Shown here: positions 48,472-56,667 of the stretch, piece after piece | Layout of the letters: each line of letters opens with the position of its first letter | Position numbering within the stretch: position 1 is the first letter of the stretch | Assembly: GCA_020851035.1 (NCBI GenBank) | Contig: JADZDM010000020.1 | Coordinates: 86,663 to 150,662, forward strand | Direction of reading: 5' to 3' | Origin: Gemmatimonadaceae bacterium | GTDB taxonomy: Bacteria > Gemmatimonadota > Gemmatimonadetes > Gemmatimonadales > Gemmatimonadaceae | Length of the DNA stretch: 64,000 bases | Program-made: the position numbers and the translations under genes | Notes under the pieces: model-generated | Database searches by the model: none | Told to the model about the DNA's origin: nothing | What the model saw: the letters and a program-made list of their open reading frames with translations, nothing else

Positions 48472-50814
48472 CTAGCGGCGATACCAGAGGTAGTTGTGCG
48501 TGAGGTAGTACTGCTGGTTGAACTGCTTCGAGATGTAGACCGCCGTGCGGCCGCTCGAGCCGGAGAAGATCTCCTCGCCGCGACGGATGTACTCCGGGGC
48601 CGCGAAGTGCTTGCCGTACCAGCCGTACGGGACCACCACCATCAGGTTCAGGTCGGGCGCGGGGCCGTCCGTGCTGCCGCTGTTGTTGACGTCACAGGTG
48701 CCACCCGGGGTTGCCGCATCCCAGTACTTGAACGCCCGTGCACTCGGCACCCAGTCCGCGCGCCAGAGGTAGTCGAGGTTCGACTTGATGACGCCGGGAA
48801 TGCGTGCGTCACGATTCAGGCGTTCGTAGTAGAAGATGAGTGCGTTGTTGACGAGACCGGCCATGAAGGGGAAGTCGCGCCCACACTCCATCGCATGGCG
48901 CCGCCCATCCGGGAACTGCGTCGCGATGATCGCGTCGACCGCATCACGCGCACCCTTGTGATAGTCCCAGTTCACCCCACCCGGCGCACGTTGCGTGTTG
49001 GACATTCCCAGCTCGGTGGCGATGGTCAGAGCCATCAAGACGCGCGCCTGAATCCGGCCTTCCTGATACTGTCCGCCCCATGAGATGAATCGTGTTGGGA
49101 AGGCGGACATCATCCACGTGGCCTGATTCACGATCGCGGCGAAAGCACGATCGTATCCCGTCAGCCAATAGTGCACCTCCACCCCTTCCATCTGCGCGAA
49201 GTGTGGCTGCCACGCGAGGGCTTCCTTGGCAAGATAGGACGTCGCATACATGGTTGCGCGATGGAACCACTTCGTTCCACCACCACGAACCCAGAACGCG
49301 TAGTGATTGAGCACGCGGTCATAGTAATTGTCGCCACGATAGTTCGATCCGCCGTTCACGTCAGAAGTGAGCCAGTGCTTGTCGCCAAATGACATGAACT
49401 CAGCCTGCCAGTTCGTGTAGGTGGCTCCGTTGACTTGGTCGACACGGATCGTCGGGCCGACGATGCCGGTCGAGATGAGGTAGTCAGCAGACGTCGGGAG
49501 CGCGACAGCAACGGGCGCACCAAAAGGCGCCACGACGGTGGTGCGATTGAGCCCACGTCCTGTACCCAGCTGCAACTCGGCCGCGTAGGGAGTGCTGAAA
49601 CTGGGAGCCATGAACTGCACCAGCACCGACTTCAGCGAGCCGTCGGCGTGCCATCCACGGAGGGCGACGATCCGCGAGGCCACCTCGTTGCCGCCCACGA
49701 CGACACGAGCCTTCGCCACATCGGCCTCACGCAGCATACCAGGCGCGAGCGGAATGCCGTTTGAGATCAGCACTGTGGTGTCAGCGTTGTCGAATCGCTC
49801 CACACGGAGCGCAATCGTATTCCCGGGGGCCGGAGCATTCACGACGATCTTCGGAGCAACCGTGACGCTGGCCTTCGACGTGACGCTGTCAGCGGTCGTT
49901 GCCGTTATGGTGTCGACGCCCGGCGTCGCCGGTGAGACATAGGTCAAGCCGCGGAAGGTGCCGCGTCGCGCCGAGAGGCGGACCTCGTTCGAGGCGACGG
50001 CGGACCCATCGCGACGCGCACCCTTAACCGCGAGCGTCAGCGTGTCACCGACGAAAAGCGACAGCTCCGCCGGCGAGACGGCGAGTGAGACCACACGTGA
50101 GCGGCCAATGCGAACCGAAGCCTGAGCCGACACGGTGCCGGTACGGGCAGTGACGGTCACCGCTCCGGCCTTCCTCGCGGTCAGCAGGCCGTTGCTTGAG
50201 ATGCGAGCCACGTTCGTGTCAGACGACTCGTAGGTCGCGACTGCGGCAGGATCCACGCCCCCGCTGCTGAGTCGGGCAGTGATCGCGAACTGCAGCGTCA
50301 ATCCCTCCTCGACCGCACCCGTGCTCGGCACGAGCTCGAGCGAGGCGAGCCTCGGGGGAGCCTGCGGCGGCGTGAGCACGCTCACGCGCACCCGCACTTC
50401 ACGACTGCCCGCGGAGGCGATGATGTACGCCCGACCATCGGCCACCGCACGCACCACACCGGTTTGGGAGACGGATGCGGCAGAGGGGTTCGTGGACGCC
50501 CACTTCACCCCCACCGGGACTGAGCGCACACCAGTCTCGTCCACAAGCTCCACCGCGAAGGTGAACGTCTGTCCGAGAATCAGGCGCGGTACGGCCTGGC
50601 TGAAAATGAGCGACGCCCCCTTCACACGGCTCGCGCCGGGAGACGACGAGACGAACGTCGCCGGCGCGTTGGGGCCGCTGACGGGGTCGAACGCAGACAG
50701 GTTCGGCGAGAGGGCCTTCACCTGCTGGGCCTCTGCCGCGGTGGCAAGGCAGGCGACGACGGCCACCAGAGCCAACCGCCCCGCGGCCTGTGGAGACCAC
50801 GCGGCGCGGCTCAC
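48472..50814 (-). CDS. Secreted Big-domain protein with lyase-like C-terminal region
   Basis: The 780-residue protein starts with a signal peptide (ALVAVVACLATAAEAQQ, cut after AEA). About 60-320 hold three bacterial Ig-like (Big) repeats, each ending in a G-x-x-x-I/V-T-A-type strand, e.g. TNVARISSNGLLTARKAGAVTVTA. From about 330 comes a different region: ISNGIPLAPGMLREADV and WHADGSLKSVLVQF look like the RIFT-type N-domain of exo-rhamnogalacturonan-lyase-like proteins. A Trp/Tyr-rich alpha-helical part follows that could form an alpha/alpha barrel. This suggests a polysaccharide-binding or degrading enzyme, but the similarity is by eye. The GTG start overlaps the lipoprotein stop by 4 nt, so it shares the riboswitch. 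Confidence 0.8.
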   Translation of the reverse strand: MSRAAWSPQAAGRLALVAVVACLATAAEAQQVKALSPNLSAFDPVSGPNAPATFVSSSPGASRVKGASLIFSQAVPRLILGQTFTFAVELVDETGVRSVPVGVKWASTNPSAASVSQTGVVRAVADGRAYIIASAGSREVRVRVSVLTPPQAPPRLASLELVPSTGAVEEGLTLQFAITARLSSGGVDPAAVATYESSDTNVARISSNGLLTARKAGAVTVTARTGTVSAQASVRIGRSRVVSLAVSPAELSLFVGDTLTLAVKGARRDGSAVASNEVRLSARRGTFRGLTYVSPATPGVDTITATTADSVTSKASVTVAPKIVVNAPAPGNTIALRVERFDNADTTVLISNGIPLAPGMLREADVAKARVVVGGNEVASRIVALRGWHADGSLKSVLVQFMAPSFSTPYAAELQLGTGRGLNRTTVVAPFGAPVAVALPTSADYLISTGIVGPTIRVDQVNGATYTNWQAEFMSFGDKHWLTSDVNGGSNYRGDNYYDRVLNHYAFWVRGGGTKWFHRATMYATSYLAKEALAWQPHFAQMEGVEVHYWLTGYDRAFAAIVNQATWMMSAFPTRFISWGGQYQEGRIQARVLMALTIATELGMSNTQRAPGGVNWDYHKGARDAVDAIIATQFPDGRRHAMECGRDFPFMAGLVNNALIFYYERLNRDARIPGVIKSNLDYLWRADWVPSARAFKYWDAATPGGTCDVNNSGSTDGPAPDLNLMVVVPYGWYGKHFAAPEYIRRGEEIFSGSSGRTAVYISKQFNQQYYLTHNYLWYRR

Positions 50815-51209
50815 TTCTGCGCCGCCTTCACGGCGGACTTCGTCGAGACGGGCAGGACTGTCACGAGGATGTCGGTGGTCCGGTCGCCAGCGGTCACTGT
50901 GACGGTGGTGCTCCCGGTTTCCTTCCCGGTGATGGTGCCGGCCATGTCCACGTCGGCAATTGCAGGATCGTCGGTGGCCCACCGCCGATTCGCCGCCTGG
51001 TCGGCGGCGGCGGCAAGGCGGATCGAGGCCGTTTCACCGACGTGCAGCGTGACGAGGTCCGACGTCACGAGCACGCGTGCAGCAGTGGTTGGTTCGGACG
51101 CAGATGTCTCCAGGGGATCGTGCGTCGAGTCTTCCGAACAGGCGGTGAGACTGAGGAGAAGCAGAACACCGATTGTTGCCCGCATCGGCAACCCTCGTGC
51201 AGCCGTCAT
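50811..51209 (-). CDS. Big-domain lipoprotein
   Basis: The protein has a lipoprotein signal (MRATIGVLLLLSLTACSED, lipobox LTAC) and one Big (BID_2-type) domain: VLVTSDLVTLHVGETASIRLAA, RWATDDPAIADVDMAGTITGKETGSTTVTVTAGD. ATG 51209 has GGAG at a spacing of 9 nt and is preferred; ATG 51185, directly at the signal peptide, is nearly as good. It is the first gene of a two-gene operon whose leader contains a c-di-GMP-I riboswitch. A role as a surface or matrix adhesin is inferred from domain type and control. Confidence 0.85.
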   Translation of the reverse strand: MTAARGLPMRATIGVLLLLSLTACSEDSTHDPLETSASEPTTAARVLVTSDLVTLHVGETASIRLAAAADQAANRRWATDDPAIADVDMAGTITGKETGSTTVTVTAGDRTTDILVTVLPVSTKSAVKAAQK

Positions 51210-51232
51210 GTGCACTTACTCCAGAAAGCAGT

Positions 51233-51330
51233 GGGTCATTCGGTAACCCGGCCGGCATCGCAGATGACTCTGCGGTAGCCCCGTGGCTTTGCGGCCCCGC
51301 CTTTCGACGGGTGTGCCCTTGTCGGGACCC
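51233..51330 (-). promoter_or_regulatory. c-di-GMP-I (GEMM) riboswitch
   Basis: Read on the minus strand, the region shows the GEMM-I core in order: GGGCACACC near 51320, the tetraloop-like CGAAAG, GGGGCCGCAAAGCC, a variable stem closed by CCGCAGA/TCTGCG, and finally GCCGGCCGGGTTACCGA near 51240. Compared with the Vibrio Vc2 aptamer, the joining GCAAAGCC, the GGGTTACCGA strand and the G that contacts one guanine of the ligand (G20 in Vc2) are kept. That favours c-di-GMP over cGAMP. GGGTC/GACCC at the ends (51326-51330 and 51233-51237) can close the P1 helix. It ends 23 nt before the lipoprotein ATG. Confidence 0.88.
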
Positions 51331-51899
51331 CTAAGTGGGTCACCCACGCCGAATAGACGGTTCAGTACGCCTACAGTAACCGTGACACCTCTCGCAGATG
51401 CTCTTTGGGCACGCTCGATACCTGGCAATTGCCGAAATCGGCGTCGGAACTCCGCAAAGCCAGTGCCGAAACGCGCCTCCAACTCTATTGCAGATTCAGT
51501 GCCAGAGTCTGCCTTCGGCATCGAATCGCAGGTAACAGGTACCTGACAGGCGCACCGTCGGCTTGGGGCTTGCGATAATTAGGACGAACCAACGAAGCCG
51601 GCGGTACAGCTCGCCTCTGGCCGGATCGCGGAGGTGACCTCCGATCGCGTCTTCGCCTCGACCAGACGGTGAATGAAGAGCCCGTCGCGCGCCAAGTGAC
51701 CCGTAGGACCCGTCTCGGGCGAATGGCAGCACGAGCGAACGAGGCCGCGCCGTCAGACTATAAGCCTAGCCGTGCAACGCAGCCCAGCGCGCGGGCCGAG
51801 CGGCTCGGTGGAGCCCAGATGTGTCGGTACGCGATGTGGCCCATCTGCATTGATCCGCCCGAGTCCGCGGAAGCACACGCGTCCGATCCCGTGCCGGAG
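51331..51899. other. Non-coding gap upstream of the riboswitch, downstream of the MBOAT gene
   Basis: This 569-nt stretch has no ORF with family character or normal codon use. It must hold the promoter of the riboswitch-controlled operon. A weak pair, TTACTG and TCTATT about 16 bp apart near 51350-51380 on the minus strand, is the best seen. Short ORFs on both strands look accidental; a decayed gene cannot be excluded. Confidence 0.4.
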
Positions 51900-53306
51900 T
51901 CAGAACTGCGCGTAAACGAACTGCCCTTCGGTCGATCCCGAACAGATGATGACGGCACTGACTACGGTCGCGAGGAAGAGCAGGGCGCGGTACCGCCTAG
52001 ACACCAGCGCGGTCTTGGCGATCTCGGCCGCAGAGGGCCCACTTACCGAGGCGACCGCGGCACAGACCAGCATCAACCACCATCCGAACGGATCGAATGT
52101 GACGCGAGCGCTGCTTAGATGCTCCATCGAGACACCTCGGAACGGCACCAGGCTTAACAGGTGATCGAGTGCGATGGGCATATCGGGAGCGCGGAACACG
52201 ATGAATGCACCATTCACGAACAGCAGCGTCAGAATCGTGGCTGGCACGGGAGGTACCTTTCGTTTCATGCGCTTCCAGTACTGATTCACGACCAAGGCCA
52301 GACCGTGCAAGCCACCGAACACCACGAACGTCCACGACGGTCCATGCCACAACCCCGCCACGAGCATTGAGAGCATGCTTGCCATTGCAGCAGTCGCCAG
52401 CGTTGCGCGGCCCATCGAGCGCAGGATTGGCGTGAAAAGATACGTGGTGATGAAAGCAGTCAGGGACATGTGCCACCGCTGCCAAAACTCCGCCACTGTC
52501 CGCGACCGAAACGGGACGTTGAAATTCTGTGGGATCTCAAGCCCGAGCATTCGCGCAGCACCCAGCGCCATCTCTGAGTAGCCACTGAAGTCGAAGTACA
52601 ACTGAAGGCTGTACGCCACGCTGAACGTCCACGCCTCGAGCGACGACCAAGCGTGGTTACCGGTGTAACCCGCGGTGACGAAGGAGGCCAGCGTATCGGC
52701 TACGATCACCTTCTTTGCCAGACCGACGATCAAGAGGAACAGGCCACTGGCGAACGGAGTCGGTTCGACACCCGGGGTCGACAACGATCCAATCATCTGC
52801 TTCGCACGCGACAACGGGCCGAGCAGAAGGTAGGGGAAGAATGCCACGAATGAGGCGTGCGAAAGCAGCGACCCCGGGACGACCAGCCCCTCGTAGCAAT
52901 CCACGAGATACATGATCTGCTGCAAAGTGAAGAAGCTCAGTCCAAGCGGGAACTCGTCGTTCCTAAGAAGTGGCACCGGCACACCAATATCACGCAAAGA
53001 CTCAGTGAAGAACCCGACGTACTTGTAGGCGCACAACACACCGACGTTCAGGATGAGGCCAAGGCTGAAGATCACCTTCCGTCGCGCGGGCCACGTCGAC
53101 ATGCCACGTGTGAGGATCCAGTTGCACGCGATGGAGCCGAAAAGCACGGGCAGGAATCGGGTGTCACCCCACGCATAGAAGATGGCGGAGGCGATCACCA
53201 GGAATATCTGCGCTTGCGTGGTTTTGCCGCGGCGGCGCAGCGTTCGGTACATCAGCACTGCAAGCGGCAGGAAGACGATTAGATACGCCAGGGAGCTGAA
53301 CAGCAT
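51900..53306 (-). CDS. MBOAT O-acyltransferase (AlgI/DltB type)
   Basis: A 468-residue membrane-bound O-acyltransferase with about eleven helices. Conserved segments are LFSSLAYLIVFLPL at the N-terminus, LPLGLSFFTLQQIMYLVDCYEG-like FPLGLSFFTLQQIMYLVD (about 120), SLQLYFDFSGYSEMALGAARMLGLEIPQNFNVPF (about 230-265), FWQRWHMSLTAF, and the catalytic His in LVAGLWHGPSWTFVVFGGLHG. AlgI acetylates alginate and DltB moves D-alanine from a carrier protein. Here an ACP gene and an FkbH-like gene are next door, so an ACP-borne acyl group is the likely donor. ATG 53306 overlaps the SGNH stop (TGATG). Confidence 0.93.
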   Translation of the reverse strand: MLFSSLAYLIVFLPLAVLMYRTLRRRGKTTQAQIFLVIASAIFYAWGDTRFLPVLFGSIACNWILTRGMSTWPARRKVIFSLGLILNVGVLCAYKYVGFFTESLRDIGVPVPLLRNDEFPLGLSFFTLQQIMYLVDCYEGLVVPGSLLSHASFVAFFPYLLLGPLSRAKQMIGSLSTPGVEPTPFASGLFLLIVGLAKKVIVADTLASFVTAGYTGNHAWSSLEAWTFSVAYSLQLYFDFSGYSEMALGAARMLGLEIPQNFNVPFRSRTVAEFWQRWHMSLTAFITTYLFTPILRSMGRATLATAAMASMLSMLVAGLWHGPSWTFVVFGGLHGLALVVNQYWKRMKRKVPPVPATILTLLFVNGAFIVFRAPDMPIALDHLLSLVPFRGVSMEHLSSARVTFDPFGWWLMLVCAAVASVSGPSAAEIAKTALVSRRYRALLFLATVVSAVIICSGSTEGQFVYAQF

Positions 53307-54520
53307 CAATCCTCGACCGAAGCAGAGGGTTTGCGGGAACTGACACTCCATCGCGCGTCGGTCCAGCGCACGATTTCTGCGGCAAGCTGTCCGGCCAGCA
53401 GTGCGGCGCCGCGGTCCGTCATATGAACGAAGTCCTCGAATAGACGGCCGGGCTGCGTTCGTGCCAACGCATGCCAGTCCGCGAGCCCAACGCTCTGCGC
53501 GCGTGCCACCTGTCGTGTGATGACCGCAGCCGAGTCATCGAATGCGAGAATCACCGCGGGCAGGGCGCGCGGATAGAACTTTCCCCATGCCACGAGCTGA
53601 GATTCGTCTCGAGGGCGTGTTGGCGAGAAGGCGTTGGCATGCGACACCACGAATGGCTGCGCGCCTGCCGCCCGGATCGACTCGAGTGCATCGCTCAAGT
53701 CACGCCGGTATGCAGCCAGCCGTTCCATTGGGATTGACCGGAACTGCCAGTCTGCGCTATGGGCGCTGCGTGAAATCTCAGCATCTCGACGACGCAGAAA
53801 GTCTTTCACGGCGGCTGGGAGGTTGAGCTTTGCCTGATCCCGCAGCCTGCCGATGGCGCGTGGATAGAGGCGGTCACCGAGACCAATCGCACGCGCTGCG
53901 CGCGCTGAAGAATCCGGACGCGCCGCCACCGGTGATTCGTCATCCAGATACTGGGCCGGCGAGGGATACAACACGATGCCGTCTGGCGATACGCGCCGGA
54001 TCCGGTTGCGGACGTCCTGCCCGACGGTGGGCAGGCTCATTCCGGGTAGAGCTCCATTCAACACCTCGAACCGGGCCACCCCCCGACAGGTACACCGTCC
54101 GTCTCGCCGCATTGCCTCAAGGCTGTCCTCAAGCTGTCGCGGGTATTCACGACCTGCGCCTTCGTACAGACCAAACGTTTCCGACGCCCCGACCGCGACG
54201 AGACGCACCGTGCCCGGCGTCTTGTCGCGGCGCACGTCGGGGCCTCGCATCCCTTCGTTGTTCAGTACCCACTTCCGGAAGCGCGCGTGCGGCCTACCGT
54301 GGATTCCGTCGGCATCACGCACGACAAGTTGGGTTTGGCTACGATACGGCGACAGCATCGGCGTTCTGTATCGAACCCAGTCGTCGATCCGCAAACCCAC
54401 TTCGAAGCACAGCGCCCAGCCAACGGCCACAGCGAATCCGACAGCAAACCGACGGCCGCGCCGACGAGTGCTCGCCGGAGCGCCGGAAGTTTCGGTAGAC
54501 GCATTCAGGTCGGGATTCAT
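53306..54520 (-). CDS. SGNH-like membrane-anchored protein (AlgJ/DltD-like role)
   Basis: The 404-residue protein has an N-terminal membrane anchor (FAVGFAVAVGWALCFEVGLRI, about 25-45) and a periplasmic SGNH-type domain. The nucleophile block is VAVGASETFG (Ser about 113, G-A-S-E-T for G-D-S-x-T), PGMS follows, and the catalytic Asp-x-x-His appears late as EDFVHMTDRGAALLA. Such proteins accompany MBOAT proteins and finish transfer of the acyl group to the glycan in the periplasm. It is translationally coupled to the MBOAT gene. Confidence 0.85.
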   Translation of the reverse strand: MNPDLNASTETSGAPASTRRRGRRFAVGFAVAVGWALCFEVGLRIDDWVRYRTPMLSPYRSQTQLVVRDADGIHGRPHARFRKWVLNNEGMRGPDVRRDKTPGTVRLVAVGASETFGLYEGAGREYPRQLEDSLEAMRRDGRCTCRGVARFEVLNGALPGMSLPTVGQDVRNRIRRVSPDGIVLYPSPAQYLDDESPVAARPDSSARAARAIGLGDRLYPRAIGRLRDQAKLNLPAAVKDFLRRRDAEISRSAHSADWQFRSIPMERLAAYRRDLSDALESIRAAGAQPFVVSHANAFSPTRPRDESQLVAWGKFYPRALPAVILAFDDSAAVITRQVARAQSVGLADWHALARTQPGRLFEDFVHMTDRGAALLAGQLAAEIVRWTDARWSVSSRKPSASVED

Positions 54521-54575
54521 GGTGAGGTACGACAACCGCAGTACTCGCAGCGGCTCTCGCTGCTGCGAAGTGCGA

Positions 54576-54815
54576 TCATGTTGTGCCTAGTTTGCGATTG
54601 ATCAGGTCAACCATCTCACCCACGTTCTTCAGCTCCTGCAGCTCACCCAGCGCGAAGCGCAGCCGAAACTCCTCTTCGATGGCTGAGACGATGTTGATAT
54701 GTGCCAAGGAATCCCAGCCGTCGACGGTAAAGCCGCTGCTGTCGCGAGAGAGCACGAGGGAGGGCTGATCCAGCACATCGCGAAAGATCGGGAGCACCGC
54801 ACTAAGGTCAATCAT
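54576..54815 (-). CDS. Acyl carrier protein
   Basis: The 79-residue protein has the four-helix carrier pattern with the 4'-phosphopantetheine Ser in VDGWDSLAHI (Ser 36), and a final LINRKL helix. It differs from housekeeping AcpP and resembles discrete carriers found beside FkbH-like proteins. The ATG overlaps the FkbH-like stop by 4 nt (ATGA), which argues that the FkbH-like protein loads this carrier. A 55-nt gap precedes the SGNH gene. Confidence 0.93.
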   Translation of the reverse strand: MIDLSAVLPIFRDVLDQPSLVLSRDSSGFTVDGWDSLAHINIVSAIEEEFRLRFALGELQELKNVGEMVDLINRKLGTT

Positions 54816-56590
54816 TGGGACGCCGGTAGAATGGTGATGTGCTGACTGCGCGCAACGTACTCAGATATCGGGAGATCCCACCATGTCGACTTCTCTTCCG
54901 CGCGGATCAGTGTGAAGCCGAGGCGGTCGTAGTGGTCCTCAACCATGCTGTTCTTCGCCGTGGGGATGAACCGTCCGCGAAGTCGCTTGACACCCTGTTC
55001 ACGAGCACGCTCGACCAACACGTCGAGCATTGCGAGTTCCATGTCGCGCTTGAGCACCCGACAACTCATCAGCCACAGATCGATCTCTGCCGAATCACCC
55101 TCGACGCGAGCCACCAAGACACTCACGAGGCCATTATCGCCGAATCGGTCCGTGAGCTTGCCGTACAGCGCGATATGGGAGGCATCGTCCGCTATTGCCT
55201 TCATCTCGGCCAGTGAGTACCGGCGCGTCGTGAGGTTGAACTGGTTCGTCTTGTTGGTCAGCTGCGCAATCCGCTCCAAGTAGAGAGGACTGAACAGATC
55301 GATCTCTGCTGACATCGTCAACGAAGCGAGGTACTCGCCGTAGTCGGCGAATCGCGCGCTCGCCGAAACACGGGCGCTGTTCGCGCTGTATTGCGCGGCG
55401 CGCTTGAGATCGTCCGCCGAAAGCGTGACCGACTCGAAGTAGCGCATGTCGTCGATGATGTCAGCGTATCGCGTCACGTCGCTGCCGACGTCTGGGACAG
55501 CAACCATGGGCAACTGTGCCGCGACCAATGCGCGTTCAGCCGGGTTGTCATCGACAAACACGAAGCTGTCTGCGCCGAGATTCAACTCCTCTGCCATCGA
55601 GAGGATGTTCTCATGCTTGGGTTGCCAGTTTGCGCGAAACGCAGAAAAGTGCTCCAGGCGAAGCACCGAATCAGGATGAGCAAGTCCGGTTTTTGCGACG
55701 TCAGCATCGTTCTTCGAGCATACCGCGAGCAGCACTCCGCGGGCTCGGAGCGAGAGACAGTACTCGTGAAAGGCCGTGAACGCCTCCGCCTCGGCCGTCT
55801 CCCGTCCGATTCGAATCCTGTCCACACCATCATCGCCGATCACTCCACCCCAGAGTGTATTGTCAAGATCCAGCACCAGGACCTTTCGAGCTCGGCCGTA
55901 GATGGCACGAACCTGAGCGGTGAGAGATCTCGCGATTTCAAAATGAGCCTCAGGCGTATGCGCAAGTTTGTAGGAGAACCAGCGCGACGCGTCGCTCCAC
56001 CGCGCGCGCCCAAGACGGTCGGCAAGCGAAACCATGTCATGGAGAAGTACGCCTGGAGATGTCGAGACTGCCTCAGCCAGCGCGGCGTTCAGGCTCGCGA
56101 CGAACCGCGCGGCACCAGCAGGGTGAACCGCGTCTAGATTGCCAAGCATTCGGTGCGGAGGTGCATCGAAGTTGTTCTGTATGACCTGCGCGCCGGTGTG
56201 CTCATGAACGGCTGACCAAACCGAGCGCAGCTTGTCCAGTTCTTGCTTGACCCGGGAGGCCACGTCCTCAGGGGAGGTGTCGGGCGTGGGAAGCAGGTGC
56301 AGGTTGCGGTAGCTCGTGTGCACGTAAACGATCTGCGGCCGAAAGTCACGCAATCGTGAGGGGTCGAGGACGGACTCCTCGAAGTACGCTCCGTACTCCG
56401 ACTGCAGGAAGGTCGGACGAAATCCTTCGGACAGCAGGACTATCTCCAAGAAATCGCACAGCTCGTTTGTCGTAGAGCCACCGAGAATTGCGATTCGAAT
56501 GTCCTTCAGCGCGTCCTGACCTAGCAGTTCCCGGCGTAACCGGCGTCCTGTACGCAGAATGGCCTGCGAACTCAGCGTCACGTTGTTCAT
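54812..56590 (-). CDS. FkbH-like HAD-IIIC family protein
   Basis: The 592-residue protein has the three-part FkbH architecture: an N-terminal SGNH-like region (about 30-225; IAILGGSTTNEL, IVYVHTSYRNL), a HAD-IIIC domain with VLVLDLDNTLWGGVIGDDG (about 237-255), AVCSKNDADVA and FVFVDDNPAERALV, and a C-terminal GNAT-like region (about 420-580; RFGDNGLVSVLVARV, RVLKRDMELAMLDVL). Known FkbH proteins take 1,3-bisphosphoglycerate, dephosphorylate it and load a glyceryl unit on an ACP. Here it stands in a polysaccharide setting with no polyketide synthase. Confidence 0.93.
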   Translation of the reverse strand: MNNVTLSSQAILRTGRRLRRELLGQDALKDIRIAILGGSTTNELCDFLEIVLLSEGFRPTFLQSEYGAYFEESVLDPSRLRDFRPQIVYVHTSYRNLHLLPTPDTSPEDVASRVKQELDKLRSVWSAVHEHTGAQVIQNNFDAPPHRMLGNLDAVHPAGAARFVASLNAALAEAVSTSPGVLLHDMVSLADRLGRARWSDASRWFSYKLAHTPEAHFEIARSLTAQVRAIYGRARKVLVLDLDNTLWGGVIGDDGVDRIRIGRETAEAEAFTAFHEYCLSLRARGVLLAVCSKNDADVAKTGLAHPDSVLRLEHFSAFRANWQPKHENILSMAEELNLGADSFVFVDDNPAERALVAAQLPMVAVPDVGSDVTRYADIIDDMRYFESVTLSADDLKRAAQYSANSARVSASARFADYGEYLASLTMSAEIDLFSPLYLERIAQLTNKTNQFNLTTRRYSLAEMKAIADDASHIALYGKLTDRFGDNGLVSVLVARVEGDSAEIDLWLMSCRVLKRDMELAMLDVLVERAREQGVKRLRGRFIPTAKNSMVEDHYDRLGFTLIRAEEKSTWWDLPISEYVARSQHITILPASQ

Positions 56591-56667
56591 CCTGCGATAT
56601 GCGGGGGAATTGTCGCGAGGCCTCTACGGCACCAAGTGCATGACGATTGTCGTCAGGCGGAGAAACA

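Noticed and set aside
51216..51546. Small ORFs on both strands over the riboswitch
   Set aside because: They overlap the structured RNA and show no coding character.
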